From the NCBI RefSeq assembly GCF_000165425.1, contig NW_001799002.1, forward strand, positions 158,580-222,579: a stretch of 64,000 nt of DNA, written 5' to 3'. This stretch comes from Paramecium tetraurelia (lineage: Eukaryota; Ciliophora; Oligohymenophorea; Peniculida; Parameciidae). This document shows, piece by piece, positions 28,491 through 39,843 of this stretch (its first letter is position 1; each line of letters opens with the position of its first letter). The position numbers and the translations under genes were made by a program. Under the pieces are notes generated by a model. It was not told the origin of the DNA. It searched no databases and saw nothing but the letters and a program-made list of their open reading frames with translations.

Positions 28491-28939
28491 ATATTAAATT
28501 AATGCTTTCGCTGCTGAATTTTTCTTTTTTCAACCAAAAATTACAATAAATTCTATATGAAACAATATTGAACAAAATTCATATTTTTTTGATTGAAAAT
28601 TTGTAGCATTCAAAAATATGATGATACCATTATCCTCATACTAACAATCAAATAAATTTCTTCTTTAGCAAGGCATACTTCTTTTTACCTCATTAGAATT
28701 CATTCTATTACTTTTTTTTAATAATGTCCAATTGGTTAATATTAAATATTTAATAATTTTATCCATCATTAACTACTCAATGCTCTTAGAATTTTTTATG
28801 AATTAAATATATTTGTCTTAGATTTACATTTGAAAATGAGTTTATACCAAATCATTATCTTTTAATATTTTTCTGGTAGAATTTGTTCTAATTTTGGGTT
28901 GAAAAATGAAAAATTAGGCAGAATAGACATCCATTTAAA

Positions 28940-29769
28940 ATGAAAAATTCTCTATCTTCGCAATCCTGGTTTTACTTTAATTATAGTATTTATCAAGTCT
29001 GAATTTCGATGATCCAAACTGTATGAAATATTTGAACAAATTTAACAAATTAAATCCTAATGACGGATTAGGTACTTCAAAAATTAGCTTTCACAGGAGA
29101 TATATACCTTGTCACCAACTCTAATAATGCAAAAATTAGCTTGAGATTTATTGATGCTGATCTTTTTAATGATCCAATCTATTTTGGTTTTATTAAGGAG
29201 GATGGTAAAACAGATGATTAGGTTTGTCTAAAACTTAAATTATGGTAATATACATCTAATAAATACTCTGATCCATTGAAAATCACTGATTTAACAATAA
29301 TACCATCAAACAATTCGGAAAAATAATGGAGATATTATTCATTCATATAAGTTCAAAACTAGATTAGTTGAAACATCTAATTCTAATTAATTCATTTACA
29401 CAGGATATTATTCAATCGCTTATTATGCAGCTGGTACAGATTCACTCTAATACACAAATTATTTTTCCTTTTTTATTATTATCGATGAAGTAACAGGTGT
29501 TGTAAGTGAAATTGTTTTCAATCCTTAGAGTTTAGGAGAAATTATACCATCTTAAGGATGTGGCTATTTTAGACCCGATACAAAAGTAAACTGGTGCACT
29601 GATTTGAAATGCTCTACATTTGCCAATCCAGATCTTCATTTAAATGATGAATTTGTTCTTTAATAATTTGTTACAACAGCTGGAATGGAGGGCTTTTATT
29701 TGACAGAAACTGAAGTTTGGTACACAGGAAATGGATTATTAAAGAAAGCATCACCAATTTCTATAAATA
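28940..29769 (+). pseudogene. Truncated, frameshifted copy of the multicopy family (member G)
   Basis: Similarity to the family starts at the ATG 28940 and stops abruptly near 29769, after LLKKASPISI. The C-terminal Cys cluster and membrane helix are missing. The ATG is out of frame with the signal peptide by one base. A further one-base insertion lies in the TSKI(L)AFTG segment, and a deletion lies in the SFIIPQNEFK segment. The 5' part resembles member C (FDDPNCMKYLNKF) and the middle resembles members D and F (YTSNKYSDPLK). The 3' part is nearly identical to C (GMEGFYLTETEVWYTGNG), so it looks like a mosaic. Confidence 0.75.
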
Positions 29770-30181
29770 TTTCTTACTTTAAAAAATATGATACTGTTAA
29801 TAGGTTGCAATAGAGTAGTTTTTACATTCGGTCGCTATTTAGCACCTGATTTACACAACTCATTAGAGTATAAATTATATGCCTATGGATTTGTATGGAT
29901 AGAAATATTTTTATAGTGATAATATTTTCTTTATTGAACCATTTTTATTATAATAATAAATTTCCAAATATATATTTTTTGTATAAATATAAATAAGTTC
30001 ATAATTTATGACAACATTTTCATTTTTCTGGATTAATCACCTTATGAAACTTATTTCTAAATAATTCAATAATTTCTATGGAAATTTATAGATTTAATCA
30101 GTTATGATTTATTATTCAATAAAAAGGTGTATGGGACTATCTTAAATAAAAAAAGTTTATAAAGACCAAAAAAGATTATTT

Positions 30182-30425
30182 ATGTCTAAGATAAACCTAA
30201 CTATTGATAAATTCATTGATTTAACTGCAGAATTGTATGTTAAGAAACTTAGATTTTTAATATCAAAAGATTATTGATAATAAATAATTTGGAGCTTCCA
30301 AAGGCAAACAAAATTACTTAAGAGAAAAATTCTAGCTTGCTAAAAACTACAATCAATTAAGAGATATAACTGTAGGCTATTCAAGATCGATTCCATAAGA
30401 ACCTTTATTAAAATTGTATTCATGA
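30182..30425 (+). CDS. Possible small hypothetical protein
   Basis: ATG 30182 opens MSKINLTIDKFIDLTAEL. After a putative 31-nt intron (GTTAAG to AAAAG) it continues as NKQFGASKGKQNYLREKFQL and DITVGYSRSIPQEPLLKLYS, ending at TGA 30423-30425, about 70 aa. The second part looks coding. The intron is atypical (GTT start) and no homologue is recognised. The flanks 29770-30181 and 30426-30762 hold no supported gene. Confidence 0.35.
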
Positions 30426-30762
30426 TGTTTATATCCAATACTATTAGAATACCATATGAATAGAGAGTGATTTAATTTGGAAATTTTTATGTTATAACTC
30501 TTTTTAATTAAATAATGTTTCAATTTTGCATTTATTAATCTTAAATTAGATGAGAATAGACATATCTTTTGTTGATTGAATTCTTTTATTAATTACAATC
30601 AAATCCATCTTGAAATCATATTAAAATATTTTTTATTTTACTAAATAAACAATCATTTTCATGATGATGAATCAGATTAATTAAAAATCATAGTAAAGGC
30701 ATTTTTGGTAATAAATCGCTAGTGAATCGAATAGCATTTGAAAAACTAAAATTATTTACAAA

Positions 30763-31044
30763 TCAATACTCTCCTTCTATGACTAACTTTTTTCTCATAA
30801 ACAATGTTCTTAAGTTCGTTTATCCCTTAGAAAAGCAAACCATGTCATCATCTTAAATATTGAAAATGGTATCAGCATCTTTACTTGTATCAGGTATTAC
30901 TTTTTTGCCATCAATATCAATTAGCCAAAGTTTATGTTCAGATCCTCTAATTACTTTAAAGCAAATCTTGCCTTTGACCTTCTTTTTTAACTTATCGGAT
31001 AATCCTTTTGATGCCATAAATTCAAAAATTGGATTGGAATGCAT
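30763..31044 (-). CDS. Minimal SCP2-domain (sterol carrier protein 2-like) protein
   Basis: An intronless 93-aa protein consisting only of an SCP2 domain: NPIFEFMASKGLSDKLKKKV, GKICFKVIRGSEHKLWLIDI, then DADTIFNIQDDDMVCFSKGQ and the closing TLFMRKKLVIEGEY. These match the family pattern (LWxIDLK...., adxtixmsDxdfxxlxxGk, fmxGKlkikG). SCP2 domains bind sterols, fatty acyl-CoA and other lipids in a hydrophobic tunnel. I see no PTS1-type C-terminus, so it is probably not peroxisomal. It is an island in the multicopy-family cluster, between members G and D. Confidence 0.75.
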
Positions 31045-31413
31045 TATTTTTATTTATTAATAATAAATAAGAATTCACTCTAACAATTATCTCTTTTAGG
31101 CCATAGTTAAGAAGATTAAAAAATCTAGAAAATATTTGTTTTCCATATATACGTTATCAATCTTTACTAAATCAATATCCTAAATTATCGATTCTATAAC
31201 TAATTGAGAAGCAACAGAAAAAGGATTAATTCACCATTACATGAAATTTATTAAAATTAAATTAAGTATTATTCTTTTCCAACCAATAATGTTATGGAAT
31301 TTCTTTTTACTGTATTAAAAGGAGTTGTATTTATTATGTGTTCCTGCTATTATATGATTTATGAAATGATTCTTTATTTGCAAAATTATTTTGTTGAATT
31401 TAATATTTATTTT

Positions 31414-32470
31414 TAAAGTCTGAGAATGATAGGATGAATGAATATAGAGGATTGAATTTATATTTAAATAAGAAAATAAGATTGATTGTATTTTTGAAAA
31501 TAAAGATTATACTAATTAATAGTAATCTAAATTCTTAGCTATTCTATTTGGATATATTAACACAAATTATTCATAATATGTATGATTTAATTTCGGATAA
31601 ATTAAGGAATATTATTATCAAAATTAAAACTATCCCCCAGAAAATAAATCCCATCTATTCCTAAGATTAGGGAAGTTAACATCCATCATGAGCAAACCCA
31701 TTAATTTCTAATTCTTATTCACATGTTACACATGTATCTGATCCTTATGCTTTTATACACTCAATTTATTAACTTTCTCCAGAAACTTTGTCAAATTCAG
31801 TTTAACCCCTCACTCTTTTTCTTTCTGATTATAATATTGACAAAGTGGAAATAACTTTAATTGTGACTTCAGTCCATACAATTTCAGCCTTCAATGAAAT
31901 AATGACTTATCCTCGAATTTTATTATTTATAGAAATTGGTGATGCTTTCTTTAATAATCCTTTTCCTGTGTACCAAACTTCTGTTTTAGTCAAATAATAA
32001 CCCTATATTCCGGGAGTAGTAGTAACTTATTATAGAATAAACTCATCTTTGAAATGAAGATCTGGGGTAGCATATGCAGTACATTTCAAATCGGTGCACC
32101 ACTTTAATTATGTATCATGCTGGATGCAGTCACTCCTTCCATGACATGCTTAATAAAAAATACTCAAAGGTTTAAATAAAGATTCAAATGCAGTGCCTTT
32201 TGTTCTATCAATAGAAAGAGAAAGTTCAAAAAAGAATGTATATTAGAGTTAATCTGTTCCAGTTGCATAAAATGTAAGTGCATAATATCCTGTGTAAATG
32301 AATTAATCAGAATTAGATGTTTCAACTAATTTGATTTTGAATTCATTTTAAGGAATAATGAATGAATAATATCTCCATTATTTTTCCGAATTGTTTGATG
32401 GTATTATTGTTAAATCAGTGACTTTCAATGGATCAGAGTATTTATTAGATGTATATCTCCATAATTTAAG
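31414..32470 (-). repeat. Arm 1 of a ~1 kb inverted repeat (member D side)
   Basis: The reverse complement of this segment matches 37174-38236. It covers the 3' two thirds of member D plus about 155 bases of downstream non-coding DNA. The match is near-identical from 31414 to about 32130 and again towards 32470. A more diverged patch lies near 32130-32300. Sequence similarity stops sharply at the outer end (TCTCAGACTTT). Confidence 0.85.
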
Positions 32471-32764
32471 ATCAAGACAAACCTAATCCTCTGTTTTACC
32501 ATCCTCTTTAGTAAGACCAAAATAGATTGGATCATTAAAAAGATCAGCATCACTATATCTCAAGCTAACCTTTGCATTATTAGTTCCTGTGATAAAGGAG
32601 ACATCACCTGTGAAAGCAACTTTTAAAGGACCTAATCCCTCACTATAATTGAAATATCCAAACTTCCACAAATATTTCATACAGTCTGGATCATTGATTG
32701 ACAAACCTGATACTATCTCTAATTAGAGTACAGCTATAATAGTGATTATGAACTTTGTTTTCAT
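31571..32764 (-). CDS. Multicopy secreted/membrane protein family, member D
   Basis: Single exon, 397 aa. Signal peptide MKTKFIITIIAVLQLEIVSG, then LSINDPDCMKYLWKFGYF, VAFTGDVSFITGTNNAKVSL, IYFGLTKEDGKTEDQVCLDL, SNNSEKQWRYYSFIIPQNE, LKWCTDLKC, TEVWYTGKGLLKKAS, VWTEVTIKVISTLS, CVTCEQELEINGFAHDGC. The C-terminal helix is different from B and C: FIFWGIVLILIIIFLNL followed by a short tail SEIKSYIL. The gene and its 3' flank share a near-identical segment with member F in inverted orientation. Function is unknown. Confidence 0.8.
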
Positions 32765-33567
32765 TTATTTTATTAATGAGTGTTCTTCTTAAATTATCAT
32801 TTTTATGGATATTAGAATTAATTCTATTAATATTTTGAATTTAAAAGATATAACATTCCCAATCTTGTGGTGAATATATGTTAATAATTTAAATGAAATT
32901 ATATTTTAAACCAAGCCAAGTTGAATTATATTATCTATATTCATTTTATTCATTTAAACAACATTTATAATTTTCTTTGTTATGTAATTTAATTTTATCA
33001 TAATTTTGATTAATTATCTCCTGTTTTGTTATTACTTATAATTATTCAATAATTTTTTACTAAATTACTTTAAATAATTATCATTTCAGCCATCTAATAG
33101 TCAAAGCTAAATATGGCCACAACATTAGCTTTATGAAGGAATAAGTATCCAAAATCTAAGCAAACCAATACATACTTTGTTTGTATAATATTAAATAAAT
33201 ATTATCTTGAATTTCTTCAAATATCTCTTCAGATTTGGCTACTAAGTTAATTAATTTAAAAAAAAGAAATTTACTAAAAATAAAATTTATTAAGAAATCA
33301 AACATATCATTATAATAAGAATTAGAGGATTTTATAGACGAATACAGATTTATCTAATTTTTCAGACTTCTTGATATTATTGTTATTGTAATTTAATTTA
33401 AGGAGCGAGTAATTTAGTTCTCTTTCTATTCCAATTCTAGACTAATATCTGCTTGAAAGTGTTAAAGTATTCCAGAATAGCAATTTGCAATTGCTAAATC
33501 GTATCTATTCGAAAGGATCAGAGAATTTTCCCTCATTTATTTTTGATACATATATGATATTATAAAT

Positions 33568-33846
33568 ATGAATCTTATATAATAGCATCCAGGTTATTGT
33601 TGTAACAAGAAGCTTGAAGGTATTAAATTAAAGTGTAGATTTTTTGAACTTGAGTTGATATAATTTGATTAAGCACAAAATGGATATTATGAAATTATTA
33701 GTAAGTTGTTGCAACATCAATCAATTTACAATTCTTCACATCTTTTCAATGGAGGTATTATTCAGCACTAAGAAAAAAATATTTTCGTCAATATTCTGTT
33801 AAAGCAACCTTAAAAGTTAATTAAAAATTCTTCAAATACATACTGA
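33568..33846 (+). pseudogene. Possible coding remnant
   Basis: A 92-codon open frame from ATG 33568 (HPGYCCNKKLEGIKLKCRFF and on) ends at TGA 33844-33846. The same frame stays coding-like well beyond it (SPKAKFIDVDQYQEIYYKLK, ANDFDSENQGTQQLAFIHVT), with further TGAs near 33,925 and 34,215. This is either a decayed gene of more than 250 codons or chance openness of AT-rich DNA. Confidence 0.25.
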
Positions 33847-35388
33847 TTTACATTTCCGATAAAAATTTATAGCAATAAACCCATCAAACATATAGCACCA
33901 ATTCAATTTTATTTACAGGAATGAAAACTATTTAAATTGTTAGTTTAATGCAACTTTTAAATTTCTCCAAAAGCTAAATTTATCGATGTGGACTAATATT
34001 AAGAAATTTATTATAAACTTAAGATATTTATCTTACAGTGCTTAAGTGTACGACATTATCTTAAGCTGCAAATTTTTCAATCCATAACTTATGCTTTTCC
34101 TCAAATAAAAGCAAATGATTTTGACTCAGAAAATCAGGGCACTCAATAACTTGCTTTTATACATGTCACTAAAAATTCTAAAAAATGTTGCTAATACAAT
34201 TTCTAATTCTGAAGCTATTTTCTTTTACTTGAAAGTTAGTTAAGAGTCAAATACTTCTACTCTCTTATAGTTTGTTAATTTTTCTTTTCATACCTACTTG
34301 TTATAATTTTATGTGCATCTAAAGTAAGCAATTCTTGCATTTTTTATATGAATTTAATGAAATGTTTTTCATAAAAATAAGTTTAATAAAATTATTAACA
34401 TTCTTCATTATATATTTGTCTACATAATACATAATGTAGTTTTTTTGTAAGGCCCATATAGAGAATAATATATTTACAGACAAAAAGAAGCTTATGTTTC
34501 CTATTACATAATTGCTTAAATATGAAAATTATTTGAATTAATTAAGATTGATATTCTAAAACTCATATTATAAAAATTGAATAAAAATATTTTCTCATTT
34601 TATGAAAAAAACATCCAATAAAAATGCTATTTATATTTTTATCTTAATAACAATCATTACCTTTTTTTTATACTCAATTATGGGATAAATTAATTTCAAT
34701 TTGATTAAATTTTTAATTAATTGAGCAAATATTAACAATTCTTTAAGATTTCTAATTAAAAAACAGATTAACCAACTTATTCTATTGAATCTAGCAGTTT
34801 ATTTGCGTGCAATCAGTTCTTTAGATGTAAAAGCTTAGTATTTGCTAGAATTAGAAAAGTTCAAATAGGATTATTGCTGGATCAACAACTAAAGAGAGAA
34901 TTTTACATGAGATAAAAAAGAAACTAAGTGGCTAAGAGCCAGCTTTGATGACGGCCTGATTAAACATGGGCAGTAAATGTTTTTTAAATGATCTCAATCA
35001 TTCTTTATTCAAAAACCCAAAGTGTAGGATTATTATAATCTTACACAAATAATTTAATGTAAAGTTATTCAATTAAAAGTTTATTTCATTAATTAGATAC
35101 ATCTATTGTAAGAAATAAAAAGTTGAAATATTTTCGCAGAACGAAAGAGCAAGTTGAGAAATTAACTAAAGGCAAAAAAAGGCGGGTTAGCAAAGAGCCC
35201 GTTTAAGCAAAAAATTACCAAAATTATCAAAGTAAACAGAAAAGTTGGAACAAATTAATTGAGGTAATAAGCATAGTCATTATAAAGAAGAAATTGAATA
35301 ATTTTTAAAAGGAAAAAAAAGCAAATATATTTATATTTATATCTAATTATACAACTTTTTCATGTTCAATACAATCTTAAGAAAATGA

Positions 35389-35736
35389 TCAAAATATATC
35401 GATATCCATCCTACTCCCTTATGAATTCATTTTTGCAATTTTAGTACTTCCATTTCTCAGCTATTCTCTATACTTCATCAAAATAAAGTTCTGTTTTTTC
35501 TCTTGCTTTATTTTTGATACTATTTCTTCAGCTTATTTTTCTATTTGATATTGCTGGATATAGCAGTTAGTAATTTTTAAATCTAAGTGTTTTTCCTATG
35601 CTTATGAACTTAATTTCTTGATTTCGCGTTAGTAAAAGTTTGCTAAACCTCCTTTCATTGCTTTTTACTTTAAACTTTTTTCCCCTTTGCTTATTTTTTC
35701 CTTAGCCACATTTAATTCTACTTTCAATTTTTTCAT
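35389..35736 (-). CDS. Small basic coiled-coil protein
   Basis: A 115-codon frame from ATG (complement of 35734-35736): MKKLKVELNVAKEKISKGEK, then QREIKKLSSQAQEKHLDLKI and YQIEKQAEEIVSKIKQEKKQ. It is Lys/Glu/Gln-rich with strong helical heptads and no catalytic motif. The reading is intronless. An upstream exon is possible. The surrounding DNA is otherwise non-coding, so it could also be the surviving piece of a larger gene. Confidence 0.45.
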
Positions 35737-36924
35737 TTTCTTTAATACAAATAACACAATGGGTATTGATGTTCAATTACCCAAACTTTATCATGCTATC
35801 AATATTAGTTAGTTAAGTAATTGTTAAGTACTTTTTTAGAAATTTTGAGAAAATAAAAAAAAAAATACCAAAATATTAACACATGTTTTTCAAAATAATT
35901 AATTATCCTAAAAAAATATTTGGGGCGATATAATAAAGTGCACACTGCTTTGCGAAAGCTAAATAAAATTTAATTTTAAAACTCAGATTAAATGATGGTT
36001 GAAATTTGTTTTGACTATACACAGTTATATATGAGCTTATTAAAATTCCTCATATAATCTTAAAAATAAAAAAAACCTCTTATCTCTAAATTAGCCTTAT
36101 ACAAAAATTAGCCAAAATATTAGAAATCTTTATTAAATATATACAAAATGGATTTTATCGATTGTTCTAGTAAATTTAGTAGCATAAATAGACCAAAATT
36201 ATTCTAAAAACTACTAAATTTTGATGAAATTATTATAGAATCTGTATAAAACTTTGGACTTGAAAAAAAATGATATTATAAAATCTTAAGAAGCTTAATA
36301 AGGCTTGCTTTTTCTCTTCAATATATCTTGAAGTATTGCAATTCACAATGAAATCAAAAATTTTGAATATCCACATCGGAAGTTTAAATATCCGATGAAT
36401 GATAATTACCTAGAATTATTCTACCAATTTTTTCAGATTTTAGAAACAATTAGAAAAGGAAAATTACCCTTTATTTTATTGTCAGCATAATTATATCTCA
36501 TCATCAAATCCGCTGAGCAATCTATCAAAGTCAATTAACTCAAAAATTGAATTAATGGGTTGAATTCTTTATTTCATTTCATCTCATAACTCAAATTTAA
36601 GTCAAATTAAATTTTTGTGGGTTTATTAAGATATCCTTAGGATTATGACAGTAATTTAATAGAAAAATGATTGAATAATTATAAACAATAACAAAATTGG
36701 AGATATTAAATCGAAAATAGAATAGAATTAAATTAAACTATGCAACTTAGAGAAATATCAACTTATTTAAATGAATAAAATTAATATATATAAAATAATT
36801 CAACTTTTCTTTGAATTTAAAATAGCATTTCAGTTATATTAATAGCATTGAAATATAGTAAATAGAATAAATTCGAATATATTTAAAAATGATAATTTAA
36901 GCAAAACAATCATTAAAATTATCA

Positions 36925-38079
36925 ATGAAAACTATATTCATAATCAATATCATAGTTGTATTCTCATTAAGGTTAAAATCTGGTTAGTGTTTCTAATGTT
37001 AAGCCGTTAATGATTATTTGGAAAAATTTGGATTACCAGATCATGTTGATGGATCAGGTGCTTCAAAATTAGTTTTCACAGGTGATGTCTCCTTTGTTAC
37101 AGGAACTGTTAATGCAAAGGTTAATTTGAGATATAGTGATGCCGATTTTTTTAATGATTAAATACGTATTGGTCTTAAATTATGGAGATATACATCTAAT
37201 AAATACTCTGATCCATTGAAAGTCACTGATTTAACAATAATACCATCAAACAATTCGGAAAAATAATGGAGATTTTATTCATTCATTATTCCTTAAAATG
37301 AATTCAAAATTAAATTAGTTGAAACATCTAATTCTGATTAATTCATTTACACAGGATATTATGCACTTACATTTTACGGAGCTGGTATAGATTAACTCTA
37401 TTATACATTCTTTTTTGAATTTTCTTATGTTATTGGTAAAGAAAAAGGGCTCGCAATCGACACTTTTTTCAAAACTTTGAGCCAAAAGTCAACTGCAGGT
37501 TGCACAATAAGTAGCGGTTGCAATGTCAAATCTGATACATAATTAAAGTGGTGCACCGATTTGAAATGTACTGCATATGCTACCCCAGATCTTCATTTCA
37601 AAGATGAGTTTATTCTATAATAAGTTACTACTACTCCCGGAATATAGGGTTATTATTTGACTAAAACAGAAGTTTGGTACACAGGAAAAGGATTATTAAA
37701 GAAAGCATCACCAATTTCTATAAATAATAAAATTCGAGGATAAGTCATTATTTCATTGAAGGCTGAAATTGTATGGACTGAAGTCACAATTAAAGTTATT
37801 TCCACTTTGTCAATATTATAATCAGAAAGAAAAAGAGTGAGGGGTTAAACTGAATTTGACAAAGTTTCTGGAGAAAGTTAATAAATTGAGTGTATAAAAG
37901 CATAAGGATCAGATTCATGTGCAACATGTGAATAAGAATTAGAAATTAATGGGTTTGCTCATGATGGATGTTAATTTCCCTAATCTTAGGAATAGATAGG
38001 ATTTGCTTTCTGGGGTATAGTTTTAATTTTGATAATAATATTCCTTAATTTATCCGAAATTAAATCATACATATTATGA
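36925..38079 (+). CDS. Multicopy secreted/membrane protein family, member F (with internal deletion)
   Basis: Single exon, 384 aa, in frame throughout. Signal peptide MKTIFIINIIVVFSLRLKSG, then a cysteine-containing start CFQCQAVNDYLEKFGLP, KLVFTGDVSFVTGTVNAKVN, and IRIGLKLWRYTSNKYSD. Compared with member D it lacks 15 residues (from TKEDG to VCLDL), an in-frame 45-base deletion flanked by the short repeat TCTT. This removes the conserved EDGK motif and one cysteine. From KLWRY on, the DNA is nearly identical to D, including the same tail helix (AFWGIVLILIIIFLNL) and 3' flank. It may still encode a folded protein. Confidence 0.75.
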
Positions 38080-38236
38080 ATAATTTGTGTTAATATATCC
38101 AAATAGAATAGCTAAGAATTTAGATTACTATTAATTAGTATAATCTTTATTTTCAAAAATACAATCAATCTTATTTTCTTATTTAAATATAAATTCAATC
38201 CTCTATATTCATTCATCCTATCATTCTCAGACTTTT
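37174..38236 (+). repeat. Arm 2 of a ~1 kb inverted repeat (member F side)
   Basis: The inverted counterpart of 31414-32470, separated from it by about 4.7 kb. It begins at the point where member F carries its 45-base deletion and extends about 157 bases beyond the stop codon of F. Confidence 0.85.
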
Positions 38237-38652
38237 ATAAATAAACTTATCTTGATTGTATGTAAATTTTCTTACATAATTCAGAAAATTGACTCAAATG
38301 TATCGATAATAATCATTAATATAAAAGTGTTAATAAAATAAGATTATATAGATTCATATGATGAACTAAACTTTACAAATTTTTGGTTACTTAAATGGCT
38401 GATAGTAGATAGGAATATAATCTTGAATCTAGCAATTATCAAAGTTACTATAATAGAAACCTTCATGTCGAAAATATAATTCAGCTGCTTTTGCAATAAA
38501 GCAGAATCTTGGGCACTAAATAATTTATCCCTTCAATTTAAAAAATTAAAAAAAATTTAATACTAAGTTATAATTTATTTTGGTGAAATTTAATTTTTTG
38601 AAGTAGAAAAGGTTATTATTGGTAGGATAAATAATTTAAAAATTTGTATAAT

Positions 38653-39843
38653 TCAATATGATATAAATGAATGAATCAAATTGTGAAAACTAACAATAAG
38701 GCCAAGAAAACAAATGCTAATTATTGGGAAAACTGAACAGCTTGGACATCCATCATGAGCAAATCCATTTGCATCGCATTCTTATGTACAATCTGCACAT
38801 TTTTCGGATCCTTCATCCTTAATACACTCAATTTATTCAGTTTCTCCAGAGACTGGATCAAATTCAGTTTAAACCAACATTCTTCTTCCTCCTGCTTAAG
38901 ATGTTGACAAAGTAGAAGTGACTTTAATTGTAACTGCTCTCCATGCAATTTCAGCCTTCAATTAAATAATTACCTATCCTGGAGTTGAATTATTTAAAGT
39001 AATTTGAGAGGCTTTCTTATTCAATCCACTTCCTGTGTACCAAACTTCAGTTCCAGTCAAATAATAACCACTCATTCCACTAGTTTTAATAACTTATTAG
39101 AGAACAAACTAATCATTTAGATGAAGATCTGGGGTTCCAAATGCAGTGCATGTTAAATCAGTGCACCACTTTAATGTTGTATCTGGTTTGACGTTACAAC
39201 CACTACTTGTTGTGCAACCCAAAGTGGATTAGTAACTTAAAGGCTTGAATGAAGTGTCAAGTGCAGCACCTGTTCCTTTCTCAATTGTAACAGAAAATTC
39301 AAAAAAGAATGTATATTAGAGTTAATCTGTTCCAGCTGCATAATAAGCAAGTGCATAATAACCTTTGTAAATGAATTAATTGGAATTAGATGTTTCAACC
39401 AATCTAGTTTTTAATTCAGTTCCTGGAATTGTGAATGTATAATATCTCCATTATTTTTAGAAGTTGTTTGATGGTGTTATTGTTAAATCAGTGACTTAAA
39501 CTGGATCGGCATATGAATTGGATGTAATATTTCCATACTTTAAGATCAAGACAAACCTAGCTCAGCTGCTTTTACCATCTTCCTTCACAAGACCAAAGTA
39601 TGTTGTATCATTATAAAGTTCAACATCAGAGTATCTCAAGTTAACTTTTACGTTAGCAGTTCCTGAGACAAATGCGACATCTCCTGTGAATGCAATTTTT
39701 GAAGCACCTGATCCATCAGCATTATTTGCAGTTCCAAATTTGTTCAAATATTTAGAACTACATTCGGGATCATTGAATGACAAGCTTGATACCTACCCTA
39801 ATTAGAGTACAACTATGATTGCGATTATGGAGATTGTTTTCAT
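38653..39843 (-). pseudogene. Multicopy family, member E, with internal TGA
   Basis: The frame from ATG (complement of 39841-39843) reads MKTISIIAIIVVLQLGQVSS, LSFNDPECSSKYLNKFGTAN and YFGLVKEDGKSS and then hits TGA (complement of 39562-39564). Relative to member C there are 2 extra bases just before and 1 extra base just after a ~30-base segment. Downstream DNA therefore returns to the original frame and reads NITSNSYADPVQVTDLTITP through VWYTGSGLNKKAS and NGFAHDGCPSC. One further extra base near 38,725 shifts the hydrophobic tail relative to C. Either a pseudogene or a stretch with sequencing errors. Confidence 0.7.

Larger units (their letters stand above)
32765..36924. other. Long gene-poor region between divergent family members D and F
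   Basis: About 4.2 kb, AT-rich. It contains one plausible coiled-coil gene (35389-35736) and a possible decayed coding stretch (33568 onwards). Around 34,820-35,330 there are coding-like plus-strand fragments (RIIAGSTTKERILHEIKKKL, then KEQVEKLTKGKKRRVSKEPV) broken by TGA codons. The remainder shows nothing recognisable. Confidence 0.4.

Noticed and set aside
34940-34990. TTGATGA followed by CTGA, reminiscent of C/D box snoRNA motifs
   Set aside because: The boxes are only a few bases apart, there is no terminal stem, and no second pair of boxes is visible.
38700-38745. 22-nt intron in the tail of member E that would restore the hydrophobic frame
   Set aside because: Alignment with member C shows homologous DNA at that place with one base less, so a one-base indel explains the shift better than an intron. 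The alternative frame is also hydrophobic.
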